NCBI GenBank assembly: GCA_963714205.1
Contig: CAVQNQ010000003.1
Coordinates: 62,001 to 126,000 of the forward strand
Source of the DNA: CAVQNQ01 sp963714205
Lineage (GTDB): Bacteria; Acidobacteriota; Terriglobia; Bryobacterales; Bryobacteraceae
DNA length: 64,000 nt
Direction of reading: 5' to 3'
A program made the translations under genes and the position numbers. The notes under the pieces were generated by a model. It was not told the origin of the DNA, ran no database searches, and saw only the letters and a list, made by a program, of their open reading frames with translations. Positions 23,934-32,966 of this stretch are shown piece after piece; the stretch's first letter is position 1; every line of letters begins with the position of its first letter.

Positions 23934-24776
23934 TTACACGGGGGCGTCGGCAAGACGTTTGGCGAGTTTCGCCTTCACGACTTCCCGGGAGTCTCCGAGC
24001 CACGATAAACCGGCATGGGGCAGCGCGGCGATAAGCTCCTCCCACGGCCATTGCTTCTCTTGCGGGAAGGCCGCATAGCCGAGCGTGTCGGTAAGCCGCC
24101 AACAGACTTTGATCAGGTTGTAAAGGCTGAGTTCCCCCGGAACTGGATTGTCGTGGTGAGTGGCGATAACCGCGGCCAGTTCGTCGGGAAAGTCCCAATC
24201 CTGGGCCAGGTAGGCGCCCGCCGCGCAGTGATCGATCTCGAAGAGATCGCGTTCGGTCTGCAGCAGTTCGAAGCCGAACCGGCCGGAGACCTCCAGCATC
24301 CGGGAGTACTCTTCGGGGTAAGCCGACATCAGCCCCAGGGCTCCCAGGTTGTGCATCAGGCCGGCCGTGTAGCCGCTGTCCCGATCCAACCGCGCGGCAC
24401 GAGCGGCTTCCTCCGCCATGATCGCTGTCACCAGGCTGTGGACCCAGACCTTACGCAGCACGCCAATACGCACGGAAGCGCGAACCATGCGGTTCACGGC
24501 CACCGTGGCAGCCATGGTTTTGATGCGCTCCGTACCCACGATCATGATGGCGCGGGCGAGGCTGGTCACCTGGCGGCGTACGCCGAAGAGCGCCGAGTTG
24601 GCAAGCCGCAGCAACTCGCCCGCGAAGGAAGGATCCATTTTGACCAGATCGCCCAACTCGCGGACGCCGGGATCCTCCTGCTTGGCAAGGGCCATGATGC
24701 GCTGGGCGACGGCGGGGAAGGGCGGCAGCGGCCGGAGGGCCCATGGCGCCTGGGGACGAACGAGAGTTTCGCTCAT
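23934..24776 (-). CDS. HDOD domain protein
   Basis: A 280-residue protein built around an HDOD domain, a catalytically degenerate relative of HD phosphohydrolases used in signalling scaffolds. Diagnostic segments are LPPFPAVAQRIMAL at the N-terminus, DLVKMDPSFAGELLRLANSA, the RAIMIVGTERIK segment and EIDHCAAGAYLAQDWDFPDE, then IATHHDN. I start at ATG 24776, which has GGAG 6 bases upstream. An earlier in-frame ATG at 24791 includes that GGAG. No output domain is fused. Such proteins often influence motility or stress signalling, but the partner here is unknown. Confidence 0.85.
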   Translation of the reverse strand: MSETLVRPQAPWALRPLPPFPAVAQRIMALAKQEDPGVRELGDLVKMDPSFAGELLRLANSALFGVRRQVTSLARAIMIVGTERIKTMAATVAVNRMVRASVRIGVLRKVWVHSLVTAIMAEEAARAARLDRDSGYTAGLMHNLGALGLMSAYPEEYSRMLEVSGRFGFELLQTERDLFEIDHCAAGAYLAQDWDFPDELAAVIATHHDNPVPGELSLYNLIKVCWRLTDTLGYAAFPQEKQWPWEELIAALPHAGLSWLGDSREVVKAKLAKRLADAPV

Positions 24777-24947
24777 AATACACTCCGCCATACCTATCGG
24801 CGGAATGATCCCTAAACATTCGGGCGATTTGCCCCAGCGTCAAAAAAAGTTCGGGCCCATTACCGCACATGCGCGACAGGCTATCTGCGGGATAATGACT
24901 ATCGGCGTCCCACCACGGGCTGCCTGAGCGCATCGAAGGGAGATGGC

Positions 24948-26336
24948 ATGTCATCCGGAAACAACTCCGTGGATCGCAGAGATTTTCTCAAATCCGTGGG
25001 TGCTGCCAGTGTGGCGTTGGGCGCCGGCAAGGCCCTGGCGGCGACGAGCGGCGGCAAAACTGCCGGGCGGGTGATCGGCGCCAACGACCGCATCGGCGTG
25101 GGCGTGATCGGTTATGGAGGGCGCGGGAACTACGTGGCCAGCCAGTTCACGAGCTATGCGGAGAAGAACAACGCCTGCCAGATCGTGGCGGTATGCGATG
25201 TGTGGGAGAAGCGCAGGCGCGAGGGCGCGGAAAAGTACAACACCAAGGGCTACACCGATTACCGCGAGCTTCTGGCGCAGCCCGGCGTGGACGCGGTGAT
25301 TGTCTCCACGCCCGATCACTGGCACGGCAAGATCGCGCTGGACGCCCTGGACCAGGGCAAGGACGTGTACCTGGAAAAGCCCATGGTGCACACCACCGAA
25401 GAGGCCCGCCTGCTGGTGAACTCGGTCAAGGAAACCCAGCGCGTTCTGCAGGTGGGATCCCAGACCACTTCGGCCGAAATGTGGTGGAAGGCCAAGAAGG
25501 CCATCGCCGACGGCATGATCGGACAGATGATCATGAGCCAGGGATCCTATCACCGGAATTCGTTTACCGGCGAATGGAACGAGGACTGGCCCATCGATAA
25601 GAACGCCGGCCCGGACGGCAAGGGCGACGACCACATCGATTGGAACATGTTCCTGGGCACCGAATTCAAGCTGGCACCCAAGCGGCCCTACGACGCCGAC
25701 CGCTTTTTCCGCTTCCGCAAGTATTGGGATTATTCGGGCGGCATCGCCACCGACCTTTTCTTCCACGTGGTGGCGCCGATGAACATCTGCTGGGACGAGC
25801 CGCAGTTCCCCAGTAAGGTCACCGCGCACGGCGGCATCTACGTCTTCAAAGACGAGCGCGAAGTTCCCGACACCTTCCACCTGATGGCCGATTATGCCAA
25901 GGGCCATTCGCTGGTGCTCAGCTCCACCATGGCCAATTCGCAGCACATTCCCGGCCTGATCCGCGGGCATTATGGGACGATCATCATGGTGGATCACGGG
26001 CGTTTCGAAGGCATGGTTCCCAACATTACGGTGAAGCCGGAATCGCACTGGGATTCGGCGGTGAAGGCCGACCGGCTGGTGGGCGGCGACGAATACCAGA
26101 AGAAGTTCGGCAACCAGGAGATCAAAATTCCCGTCGACCAGAGCGATCCGCTGCAAGCGCACATCGGGAACTTCCTCCAGTGCATGCGCACGCGCGAGAA
26201 GCCGCACCTGGACGTGGAGACGGGCGCGAAGGCCTGCGTGCTGATCAATCTGGCTGTGCAATCGTACCGCGAAGGCCGCACGTTGTACTGGGACGAGAAG
26301 CGCTGGAAGGCATCGGACAAGCCCGTCAAGGGGTAA
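24948..26336 (+). CDS. Tat-exported Gfo/Idh/MocA family oxidoreductase
   Basis: A 462-residue NAD(P)-type oxidoreductase with a twin-arginine signal (VDRRDFLKSVGAASVALGAG, residues 8-27), meaning it is exported folded with cofactor. The Rossmann motif is GVGVIGYGGRGNY (near residue 48) and the family EKP motif appears as DVYLEKPMVHTTEEA. Length fits the exported Acidobacteria and Planctomycetes members of the family. Substrate is unknown; sugars or inositols are typical. It is divergent from the HDOD gene and followed by the ClC gene after 18 bases. Confidence 0.9.
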   Translation: MSSGNNSVDRRDFLKSVGAASVALGAGKALAATSGGKTAGRVIGANDRIGVGVIGYGGRGNYVASQFTSYAEKNNACQIVAVCDVWEKRRREGAEKYNTKGYTDYRELLAQPGVDAVIVSTPDHWHGKIALDALDQGKDVYLEKPMVHTTEEARLLVNSVKETQRVLQVGSQTTSAEMWWKAKKAIADGMIGQMIMSQGSYHRNSFTGEWNEDWPIDKNAGPDGKGDDHIDWNMFLGTEFKLAPKRPYDADRFFRFRKYWDYSGGIATDLFFHVVAPMNICWDEPQFPSKVTAHGGIYVFKDEREVPDTFHLMADYAKGHSLVLSSTMANSQHIPGLIRGHYGTIIMVDHGRFEGMVPNITVKPESHWDSAVKADRLVGGDEYQKKFGNQEIKIPVDQSDPLQAHIGNFLQCMRTREKPHLDVETGAKACVLINLAVQSYREGRTLYWDEKRWKASDKPVKG

Positions 26337-26354
26337 GCAGGAAACGGGGGCAGA

Positions 26355-28094
26355 GTGACGGGCCGGATACACCGTAGGGATCTGACTCGATGGGTCGAAC
26401 AACTGCGCCAGCGCGAGACGCAGCTGGTCTTCGTTCTGAGCCTGGTGATCGGCGCGCTGGTCGGGCTGGTTGTAGTGGCCTTCATCCTGCTTACGGGCAG
26501 GCTGGCCGCGCGCATGTATCCGCCGGGCGGGTCGGGCTTGCGGCGAATCCTCTGCCCCACGCTGGGGTCCCTGGGGACCGGTTATCTTCTGTATCGCTAC
26601 TTCCCTTTTGCGCGCGGCAGCGGCATCCCGCAAACCAAGTTCGCTCTCTTCCTCAACGACGGGGCTATCAGCCTCCGCACGGTGCTGGGGAAGTTTTTTT
26701 GCTGCTCGGCATCGCTGGCCAGCGGCATTGCGCTGGGACGCGAGGGTCCCTCCGTTCAAGTCGGCGCCGGCTTGGGTTCGGTGATCTCGCGCCGGCTGGG
26801 ACTCGGTAAAGAGCGCGTGAAGGCGCTGGTGCCGGTGAGTTGCTCCGCCGCGCTGGCGGCCGCGTTCAACACGCCCATTGCGGCCGTGCTGTTCTCGCTC
26901 GAAGAGATCATGGGTGACCTGAACGCTCCCGTGCTCGGTTCCGCGGTCCTGAGTTCAGCTACCTCCTGGATGGTCCTGCATCTCGTGTTGGGCGACGAAC
27001 CGCTGTTCCACGTGCCAGCTTACCAACTGGTGCATCCGGTCGAATTTGCCATCTATGCGGTTCTGGGCGTGGTGGGCGGCCTGGGGTCGGTGTGCTTCGT
27101 CAAACTTCTGCTCGGAATTCGCGCGCGCTTCGCGCGGTTTCCGCGGTGGACCGTTTGGTTTCAGCCGGTGGCGGGCGGGCTCGGCGTGGGATTGATGGGC
27201 TTTTTCGTCCCGGGAGTTCTCGGCGTGGGTTACGACGTCGTGGAGCGCGCGCTCAACGGAGATATGGTCCTGCGGCTTCTGGTTATCCTGGCGGTGCTCA
27301 AGATCGTGGCCACGGCGCTGTGCTACGGCTCCGGTAATGCGGGCGGAATCTTCGGGCCGGCCCTATTCATCGGCGCGATGATGGGCGGCGCGGTGGGCAG
27401 CGTAGCGCACGCCTTTTGGCCGGCGCACACGGCCTCGCCCGGCGCGTACGCGCTGGTAGGCATGGGAACGGCCTTCGCTGGAATCGTGCGGACTCCCATG
27501 ACTTCGGTGATCATGATCTTCGAAACCACGCGGGATTACACCATTATCGTTCCGCTCATGATCTCGAACCTGATCGCCTTCTTCATCTCTTATAAGCTGC
27601 AAAAGGAACCGATCTACGAAGCGCTCGCTCATCAGGACGGCGTGCATCTGCCCAGCGCCGGGGCGGAGCCCGCGCTGATACGCGTGGCGCAGGCGATGCG
27701 ACCTTCTCCGGAAGCGCTGCCGTTGGAGATGGAGGTGGCCGCGGCGGCTGGACGGGTGCGGGAAGAATCACTGGATGCCCGGCCGGTGGCGGGCAGCCAC
27801 GGCTTCCTCGGCATGGTCCACAAGACCGACCTGGAGAGCGCGCTCGCGCGCGGTGACGGCGGGAAAAAGCTGGCCGAGATTCTGGCCGGGCGGGCGTTTC
27901 CACACGTGCATCCGGATCATCGGTTGGGCCTGGCGTTGGAGCGGATGGGCGCCGCGCACGTGAACGTGCTGCCGGTACTAAGCCGGGCCGACTTGGGCCA
28001 ACTGATGGGCATCGTAACGCTGGACGACGTGCTGCGCGCTTACGGCGTCGCTAGACCTGAGGGCCAAATGGAACAAGCCGATGGAACCGCCTGA
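26355..28094 (+). CDS. ClC-family chloride transporter with C-terminal CBS-like domain
   Basis: A 579-residue membrane protein. The three ClC selectivity signatures are present: GSGIPQ (near residue 90), GREGPSVQVGAG with the gating Glu (near residue 130), and GNAGGIFGPALF (near residue 330). An internal glutamate pair (FSLEEIMGD) and a tyrosine in RDYTIIVP fit a Cl-/H+ antiporter more than a channel. The C-terminal 150 residues form a regulatory region, with LMGIVTLDDVLRAY as the clearest CBS-type element and the first CBS half degenerate. The start is GTG at 26355. The stop overlaps the TPR gene by 14 bases. Confidence 0.92.
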   Translation: MTGRIHRRDLTRWVEQLRQRETQLVFVLSLVIGALVGLVVVAFILLTGRLAARMYPPGGSGLRRILCPTLGSLGTGYLLYRYFPFARGSGIPQTKFALFLNDGAISLRTVLGKFFCCSASLASGIALGREGPSVQVGAGLGSVISRRLGLGKERVKALVPVSCSAALAAAFNTPIAAVLFSLEEIMGDLNAPVLGSAVLSSATSWMVLHLVLGDEPLFHVPAYQLVHPVEFAIYAVLGVVGGLGSVCFVKLLLGIRARFARFPRWTVWFQPVAGGLGVGLMGFFVPGVLGVGYDVVERALNGDMVLRLLVILAVLKIVATALCYGSGNAGGIFGPALFIGAMMGGAVGSVAHAFWPAHTASPGAYALVGMGTAFAGIVRTPMTSVIMIFETTRDYTIIVPLMISNLIAFFISYKLQKEPIYEALAHQDGVHLPSAGAEPALIRVAQAMRPSPEALPLEMEVAAAAGRVREESLDARPVAGSHGFLGMVHKTDLESALARGDGGKKLAEILAGRAFPHVHPDHRLGLALERMGAAHVNVLPVLSRADLGQLMGIVTLDDVLRAYGVARPEGQMEQADGTA

Positions 28095-29223
28095 AGCTCC
28101 CTCGAACGGTCCCGGCACATCCTTCCTTGGCACGCTTGCGCTGGTATTCCTGGCCATCGGCGTGCTGTTCGCGATCGACACGTTTCTGGCGAAGGTAGAA
28201 CAGTCCGAGATGGCGACACAGGCCGTGCGGCTCTTCCGGGAAGGGCAGCGCCTGGCTCAAGAGGGCCGCGATGCCGAGAGCATCGAGCGTCTGCGGGCCG
28301 CGCTGGCCATCTCGCGCGATAACCCGGCCTACCAGTTGGCGCTGGCGGACGTTCTGCTCAGGGCCAACAAACTGGCGGACGCCGAGGCGGCGCTGACTAA
28401 CATGCTGCAGAACGACGCCACCGATGGCGGCGCCAACCTGCTGATGGCGCGCGCGCTGGCCAGGCAGGGAAAACCGGAGGCGGCCGAGTTCTACTATCAC
28501 ATGGCGATATACGGTCAATGGCCGCAGGACGCCGCCGCGAACCGCGTCCAGGCGCGCTTCGAGCTGATCGATCTCCTCGTCAAGCAGGACAATAAGAAGG
28601 CGCTCCTTGCCGAACTGCTTCCGCTTCAGGATGAGGCGCCGGGGGACCTCGAAACGCGCCGGCGCATCGCCCATCTTTTCTTGCTGGCCGCTTCGCCGGG
28701 GCGAGCGGCAGATATGTTCCGGCAGATCTTACGCCAGGAGCACGACCACGAAGACGCGGATGCCTATGCTGGATTGGGCGAAGCCGAAACCGCGCTGGGC
28801 AACTACCGGATCGCGGAAACGAACTTGCAGGTGGCCGCGCACCTGAAGCCCGGGGATGAAGATATTCGCAAGCGGCTCGAGCTGGCGCGCCAGGTGCTCG
28901 CTCTCGATCCGATGCTGCGAGGGCTGGGCACGGCCGAGCGATACCGCCGGACCCTGAAGCTGGTCCAACTCGCCCTGAACGACGTGAAGCAATGCACCGG
29001 AGCCGGGGTCTCCGGGAACCTTCGGGACCTGGCCGATCAAGCCGGGCAAGCGCTCCAAAAGCGGGTGACGGCTTCCCAGCAAGACGAGGCCATCGAAGCC
29101 AATCTGGAGCTTGCCGAGAAGCTAGGACAGGCCCGCCAGAAGAATTGCGCCCAGGCGACGCAGCCGGCCGACGAGCCGCTCAGGCTGGTCCTGGCCAGGG
29201 TTTCGGATGCCGCGGCAAGATGA
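28081..29223 (+). CDS. membrane-anchored TPR protein
   Basis: A 380-residue protein with one N-terminal transmembrane helix (SFLGTLALVFLAIGVLFAID, about residues 15-34) followed by a long helical tetratricopeptide-type region. Repeat-like elements are AVRLFREGQRLAQEGRDAES, YQLALADVLLRANKLADAEA, ANLLMARALARQGKPEAAEF and YAGLGEAETALGNYRIAETN. TPR arrays mediate protein-protein contacts, probably periplasmic or cytoplasmic depending on orientation. It overlaps the ClC gene by 14 bases, implying coupled synthesis. No enzymatic domain is seen and its partner is unknown. Confidence 0.85.
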   Translation: MEPPEAPSNGPGTSFLGTLALVFLAIGVLFAIDTFLAKVEQSEMATQAVRLFREGQRLAQEGRDAESIERLRAALAISRDNPAYQLALADVLLRANKLADAEAALTNMLQNDATDGGANLLMARALARQGKPEAAEFYYHMAIYGQWPQDAAANRVQARFELIDLLVKQDNKKALLAELLPLQDEAPGDLETRRRIAHLFLLAASPGRAADMFRQILRQEHDHEDADAYAGLGEAETALGNYRIAETNLQVAAHLKPGDEDIRKRLELARQVLALDPMLRGLGTAERYRRTLKLVQLALNDVKQCTGAGVSGNLRDLADQAGQALQKRVTASQQDEAIEANLELAEKLGQARQKNCAQATQPADEPLRLVLARVSDAAAR

Positions 29224-29333
29224 GGGTTGCGGCCAGACCTGCGTGTCAAGTCTCCGGAGCAACGCGTCCGGTTAATATATACTGGCATCCGCCGGACGCC
29301 CAAGGGGCGCAACCCGGCGGAAAGGGATCATTC

Positions 29334-30572
29334 ATGCGAAGAAGGGCATTTCTGAAGGCGCTGGCGGCCGTGCCCGCCGCCTGCCTGGCGCTTTCGCGGC
29401 TCGCCCAAGCCGCGCTGCCGAAGACCAGGATCACGCGGGTCCGCATTTACCAGCCGCCCGACCTCAACCAGATTTTCAACCAGAGCAACATGCTGGTGAC
29501 GGTGGAGACCGAAGCCGGCATTACGGGAATCGGCGAGGGCGGCTCCAAGGACACGCTGGAACAGTGCGCCGGCTCGCTGATCGGCAAAGACCCGTTCCGG
29601 ATCGAAGCCATCTGGCAGGAAGAATACATGGCGTGGTTCTACCCGCCGGGGCGTGAGAAGCAAGATGCCATGGGTGCCCTGGACTTGGCCCTGTGGGACA
29701 TCAAGGGAAAAGCGGTAGGGCTGCCCATACACCAGATGTTGGGCGGCGCGGTGCGCAACTACTGCGAGACCTACAACACCAGCAATGTTCGGCCGCCGGC
29801 CGGCCCCGGAGGCGCGCAGCCCACCCTGAAAGACCGTGTCAAGGCTACCCTGGACGCGGGCTATAAAGTTTACCGGATTGGCGCGGGCGACCCCGGCAAT
29901 GGCCCTTGGGACGTGCGGGCCAGCCTCCTGCAACTTGCCCGGGACGCCCAAGAGCTTCGCGAGGCGCTCGGCTCGAGCGCCGATTGGAGCGTCGATTTCC
30001 ACCAGCGCTTCGAATATGCCGACGCTCTGCGAGGCTGCAAATTGATTGAGCCGTACTCGCCCTACCTGGTGGAGGACCCCGTCCGCACGGAGCATTTTCT
30101 AGAGGACATCCCCAAGCTCCGCCAGATGACCAGCGTGCCCATCGCCGCCGGCGAAGAGTGGGGCTGGCGTTGGGACTTCAACAAGCTCGTCGAGAACCAC
30201 GACATCGATTACAACCGCTGCACCTTGCCCAATGTCGGCGGCATCACCGAGTTTCTCAAAGTTATGGCGCTGTGCGATACTCACGCCGTGGGCATTGTCC
30301 CGCACTTCACCGGCCCCGTGGCCACCGCCGCGCTGGTGCATTGCCTGATCACATACCCCGGCGCGGTGATGTTCGAGTACAACTACGGAGACCGCAAGAT
30401 CCCGTATCTTCCCGACTACGCGGACTTCAAGGCCGGCAAGCTCTACCCCAACGAGCGGCCTGGCCTGGGCGTCACGCTGGACACCAAACCACTAACTCAG
30501 ATCGGAGAGGTGACTCAACCGGTTCGCCGCTCGATCTACAACCGTCCCGATGGTTCGCTTACCCACTGGTAG
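29334..30572 (+). CDS. exported mandelate racemase / muconate lactonizing enzyme family protein
   Basis: An enolase-superfamily protein of 412 residues. I start at ATG 29334, which has a GGAAAGGGA ribosome-binding site and opens an RR-type export signal (MRRRAFLKALAAVPAACLAL). Superfamily landmarks are ALWDIKGKAVGLPIHQMLGG, the metal-ligand series VDFHQRF, LVEDPV and AAGEEWGW, and a late PHFTGP His. The usual Lys-x-Lys base motif is not evident (KVYRIGAGDPG lies there), so chemistry is uncertain. D-galactonate dehydratase-like and rhamnonate-like members are possible. A TATACT -10-like hexamer lies at 29278-29283. Confidence 0.87.
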   Translation: MRRRAFLKALAAVPAACLALSRLAQAALPKTRITRVRIYQPPDLNQIFNQSNMLVTVETEAGITGIGEGGSKDTLEQCAGSLIGKDPFRIEAIWQEEYMAWFYPPGREKQDAMGALDLALWDIKGKAVGLPIHQMLGGAVRNYCETYNTSNVRPPAGPGGAQPTLKDRVKATLDAGYKVYRIGAGDPGNGPWDVRASLLQLARDAQELREALGSSADWSVDFHQRFEYADALRGCKLIEPYSPYLVEDPVRTEHFLEDIPKLRQMTSVPIAAGEEWGWRWDFNKLVENHDIDYNRCTLPNVGGITEFLKVMALCDTHAVGIVPHFTGPVATAALVHCLITYPGAVMFEYNYGDRKIPYLPDYADFKAGKLYPNERPGLGVTLDTKPLTQIGEVTQPVRRSIYNRPDGSLTHW

Positions 30573-30643
30573 AGTGAGGGGCGGCTGGGGCGGGCCGTGC
30601 ATCCCGAACCTGGATTGTACATAATAGATCCGCGGAGGTAACG

Positions 30644-31018
30644 ATGAGCGCCAAGGCAACCGTGCGTGACGTGGGTGATGTGGCCATCGTCGATCTGGCG
30701 GGCCGGATCACGCTGGGCGAAGGCTCCGGGGTAATTCGGACTACGGTCAAGGACCTGATAGCCTCCGGCCGGAAGAACGTCCTGCTGAACCTCAAGGATT
30801 CTTCTTTCTTCGACAGCGCCGGTCTAGGCGAGTTGGTGAGCGCCTTCGCCAGCGTGAGCAACGCCGGAGGCCATATCAAGCTGCTGCACGTGCAGGGCAA
30901 AGTGCGGGACCTGCTGCAAGTCGTCAGGTTCTATGCCGTTTTCCCGGTCTTCGATGATGAAGCGACGGCCGTGCGCAGTTTCTCATCGAGCGCCGCGGCC
31001 GGCAAATTGTTCCTTTGA
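30644..31018 (+). CDS. STAS-domain anti-sigma factor antagonist
   Basis: A 124-residue single STAS-domain protein of the SpoIIAA/RsbV type, which binds and frees sigma factors from anti-sigma kinases depending on phosphorylation. The phosphorylatable serine is Ser58 in SSFFDSAGLGELVSAF, the canonical D-S-A-G context, and beta strands such as VAIVDLAGRITLGEG fit the fold. GGAGG precedes the ATG by 6 bases. No anti-sigma kinase or phosphatase is adjacent, so the partner module must be encoded elsewhere. Confidence 0.92.
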   Translation: MSAKATVRDVGDVAIVDLAGRITLGEGSGVIRTTVKDLIASGRKNVLLNLKDSSFFDSAGLGELVSAFASVSNAGGHIKLLHVQGKVRDLLQVVRFYAVFPVFDDEATAVRSFSSSAAAGKLFL

Positions 31019-31143
31019 ACGCGCCGGCCGCGGCCGCGCCAGGCGCTCGGAATGCCAAAACGGAGAAGGCAGTCCGAAACCGGCTGTGGGGATGTACAAT
31101 CGAGTATTCAAGAGCGACGCTTTTGGGGAGTGAGGAGCCAGTC

Positions 31144-32256
31144 ATGAACGATTTTTCGCGCCGAAGATTTTTCCACCTGACGGGAGCACTGGGGGCCGTG
31201 GCAGCGGGGCAGTTCCGTTTGAACGCGCAGCAACAGTATCCGCCGCCGGTTCCCGCAACCCCGATTTTTCCGTATACCCAACGGTCGCCTGTCAGCCTGG
31301 TTCAGGGCGACGTGCGCCGCAAGAACGTCTTCGATGCGCTGATGGCCGTGGACCGCGAAGTCCGGCCAGCTATGAACCGCAAGAAGTATGTCCTCCTGAA
31401 GATTAACAACGTCTCGACGACCAACCAGCTCGCCGCGACTCACGTGGATGCGATCCGCGGCATCCTGGATTATGTGGCTCCCCGGTTCAAGGGCCCCGTG
31501 GTCATCGTCGAAGCCAGCAGCCGGGACTCTATGGAAGGCTTCGAGAACTTCAAGTACGCCCAGGTCATCCCCGAATTCAAGGCCCAGAAGATCAAAATTC
31601 TGGATCTCAACCGGGAAAAGAAGTTCGAGGTCTTCGCGATCGTGGACCGCAACATACGGCCGACACCCGTACGACTGGCCGCCCAGTTGATGGACCCGGA
31701 CGCGTTCGTCATCTCCGCGGCCATGCTGAAGACTCACAATGCCGTGGTGGCCACGGGTTCGGTGAAGAATATGGTCCTGGGCGCCCCGCTGCACAGCCTG
31801 GCCAATGAAACACCGGTATTTGCCGACAAGCATCTTATGCATGCCATGCCGCTCGGCAAAGAGAAGATCGGCGTTAACGACTGCCATCACGCCATGAACT
31901 ACAACATGGCCATCCTGGCCCTCCATATGCGGCCCAATTGGGGCGTCGCGGTCATCGATGGCTTCGACGGCATGGAAGGGAATGGACCCGTTAACGGCAC
32001 TCTTATACCCATGAAGATCGCGCTCGCGGGCCCGGACTTCCTGGCCGTGGACCGGGTTAGCCTGGAAACCATGGGCATCCCCTCTCATGCCGTCGGATAC
32101 ATGCAATACTCGGCTGAACTGGGTCTCGGTCAATTCGATTTGTCGAGGATCGATATCCGCGGTGTCAAACCCGAGTCGGTGAAGAAAACGTTCAAGCTGA
32201 ACGAGAACGCGAATTTCCAGTTGGATTGGCTTTCGGATTTGAACAAGACGGCCTGA
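31144..32256 (+). CDS. exported DUF362 family protein
   Basis: A 370-residue protein with a Tat-like signal (FSRRRFFHLTGALGAVAAG, residues 4-22) followed by a DUF362 domain. Characteristic parts are VLLKINNVSTTNQLAATHVD, the VVIVEASSRDSMEGFENF segment and MLKTHNAVVATGSVKNMVLG, then GVAVIDGFDGMEGNGP. DUF362 proteins are often fused to ferredoxin domains or act near them, but no Fe-S cysteines are present here. The start at 31144 has GAGGAG upstream. Function is unknown. Confidence 0.85.
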   Translation: MNDFSRRRFFHLTGALGAVAAGQFRLNAQQQYPPPVPATPIFPYTQRSPVSLVQGDVRRKNVFDALMAVDREVRPAMNRKKYVLLKINNVSTTNQLAATHVDAIRGILDYVAPRFKGPVVIVEASSRDSMEGFENFKYAQVIPEFKAQKIKILDLNREKKFEVFAIVDRNIRPTPVRLAAQLMDPDAFVISAAMLKTHNAVVATGSVKNMVLGAPLHSLANETPVFADKHLMHAMPLGKEKIGVNDCHHAMNYNMAILALHMRPNWGVAVIDGFDGMEGNGPVNGTLIPMKIALAGPDFLAVDRVSLETMGIPSHAVGYMQYSAELGLGQFDLSRIDIRGVKPESVKKTFKLNENANFQLDWLSDLNKTA

Positions 32257-32357
32257 ACGATCGGCATCGAGGCTCCTTCGGAATTCGGCTTCTCCCGGCG
32301 AGCGCATCTCTCTGCCGGTCGAAAACACTTGTTGCGCGTCGCTAAGATAACCTTGTT

Positions 32358-32960
32358 ATGAATTTTTCCGGAATCGCAGTAGTACTGACGCTAAGCGGAC
32401 TGCCGCTATGGGCACAGGCGGGGAATGCCACGGCTGCGCCCCCGGTGGTGGCCAAATTCCTCGGCTTATTCGACCAGTTTCGGGCCGCTCAAGCCCAAAA
32501 GGGGAAGGCCTCTACCCCCCACATCGCCTTCCAACTCCGGGATAGCGAAATTAACGATTATCTGCGGTACTCTCTGAAGACCACGCCGCGCCCGGGCCTG
32601 GACTCGGTGACGGTGAAGGTTTTCCCGAACAACTACATCTCCACGTTCACAATCGTGGACTTTGACGGCGTGGAACGATGGAAACCCGGCACCATTCCCG
32701 CCTTGTTACGGCCCGTGTTGAACGGGCGCAAATCCATCTGGGTGGACTACCGTTTCCAGGCGGACCATTCGATGGTCACTTTTTCGGTGGAGAAGGCTTA
32801 TTACGAAAATATCCGGCTGCCGGCGTTCTTCGTGGAGAAGATGATCCAGGTTGTGGCCGCGCGCCAGCCGGAGAAATATGATACCAGCAAGCCCTTGCCG
32901 ATCCCTTTCGGACTGCGGCAAGTCTGGACCACCGAACATGTGATTCAGGGGCAGAACTGA
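32358..32960 (+). CDS. exported protein of unknown function
   Basis: A 200-residue protein with a signal peptide (residues 1-20, cleavage expected after LWAQA). The mature part is a mix of beta strands and helices (HIAFQLRDSEINDYLRYSLK, VTVKVFPNNYISTFTIVDFD, WVDYRFQADHSMVTFSVEKA). No cysteine or catalytic motif stands out and I do not recognise the family. It lies 6 bases upstream of the Gfo/Idh/MocA gene, so the two are probably cotranscribed. Confidence 0.7.
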   Translation: MNFSGIAVVLTLSGLPLWAQAGNATAAPPVVAKFLGLFDQFRAAQAQKGKASTPHIAFQLRDSEINDYLRYSLKTTPRPGLDSVTVKVFPNNYISTFTIVDFDGVERWKPGTIPALLRPVLNGRKSIWVDYRFQADHSMVTFSVEKAYYENIRLPAFFVEKMIQVVAARQPEKYDTSKPLPIPFGLRQVWTTEHVIQGQN

Positions 32961-32966
32961 GGAAAC

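Noticed and set aside
24951..26759. 602-residue frame antisense to the Gfo/Idh/MocA gene
   Set aside because: Arg/His/Gly-rich shadow of a clear oxidoreductase; no family features and no ribosome-binding site.
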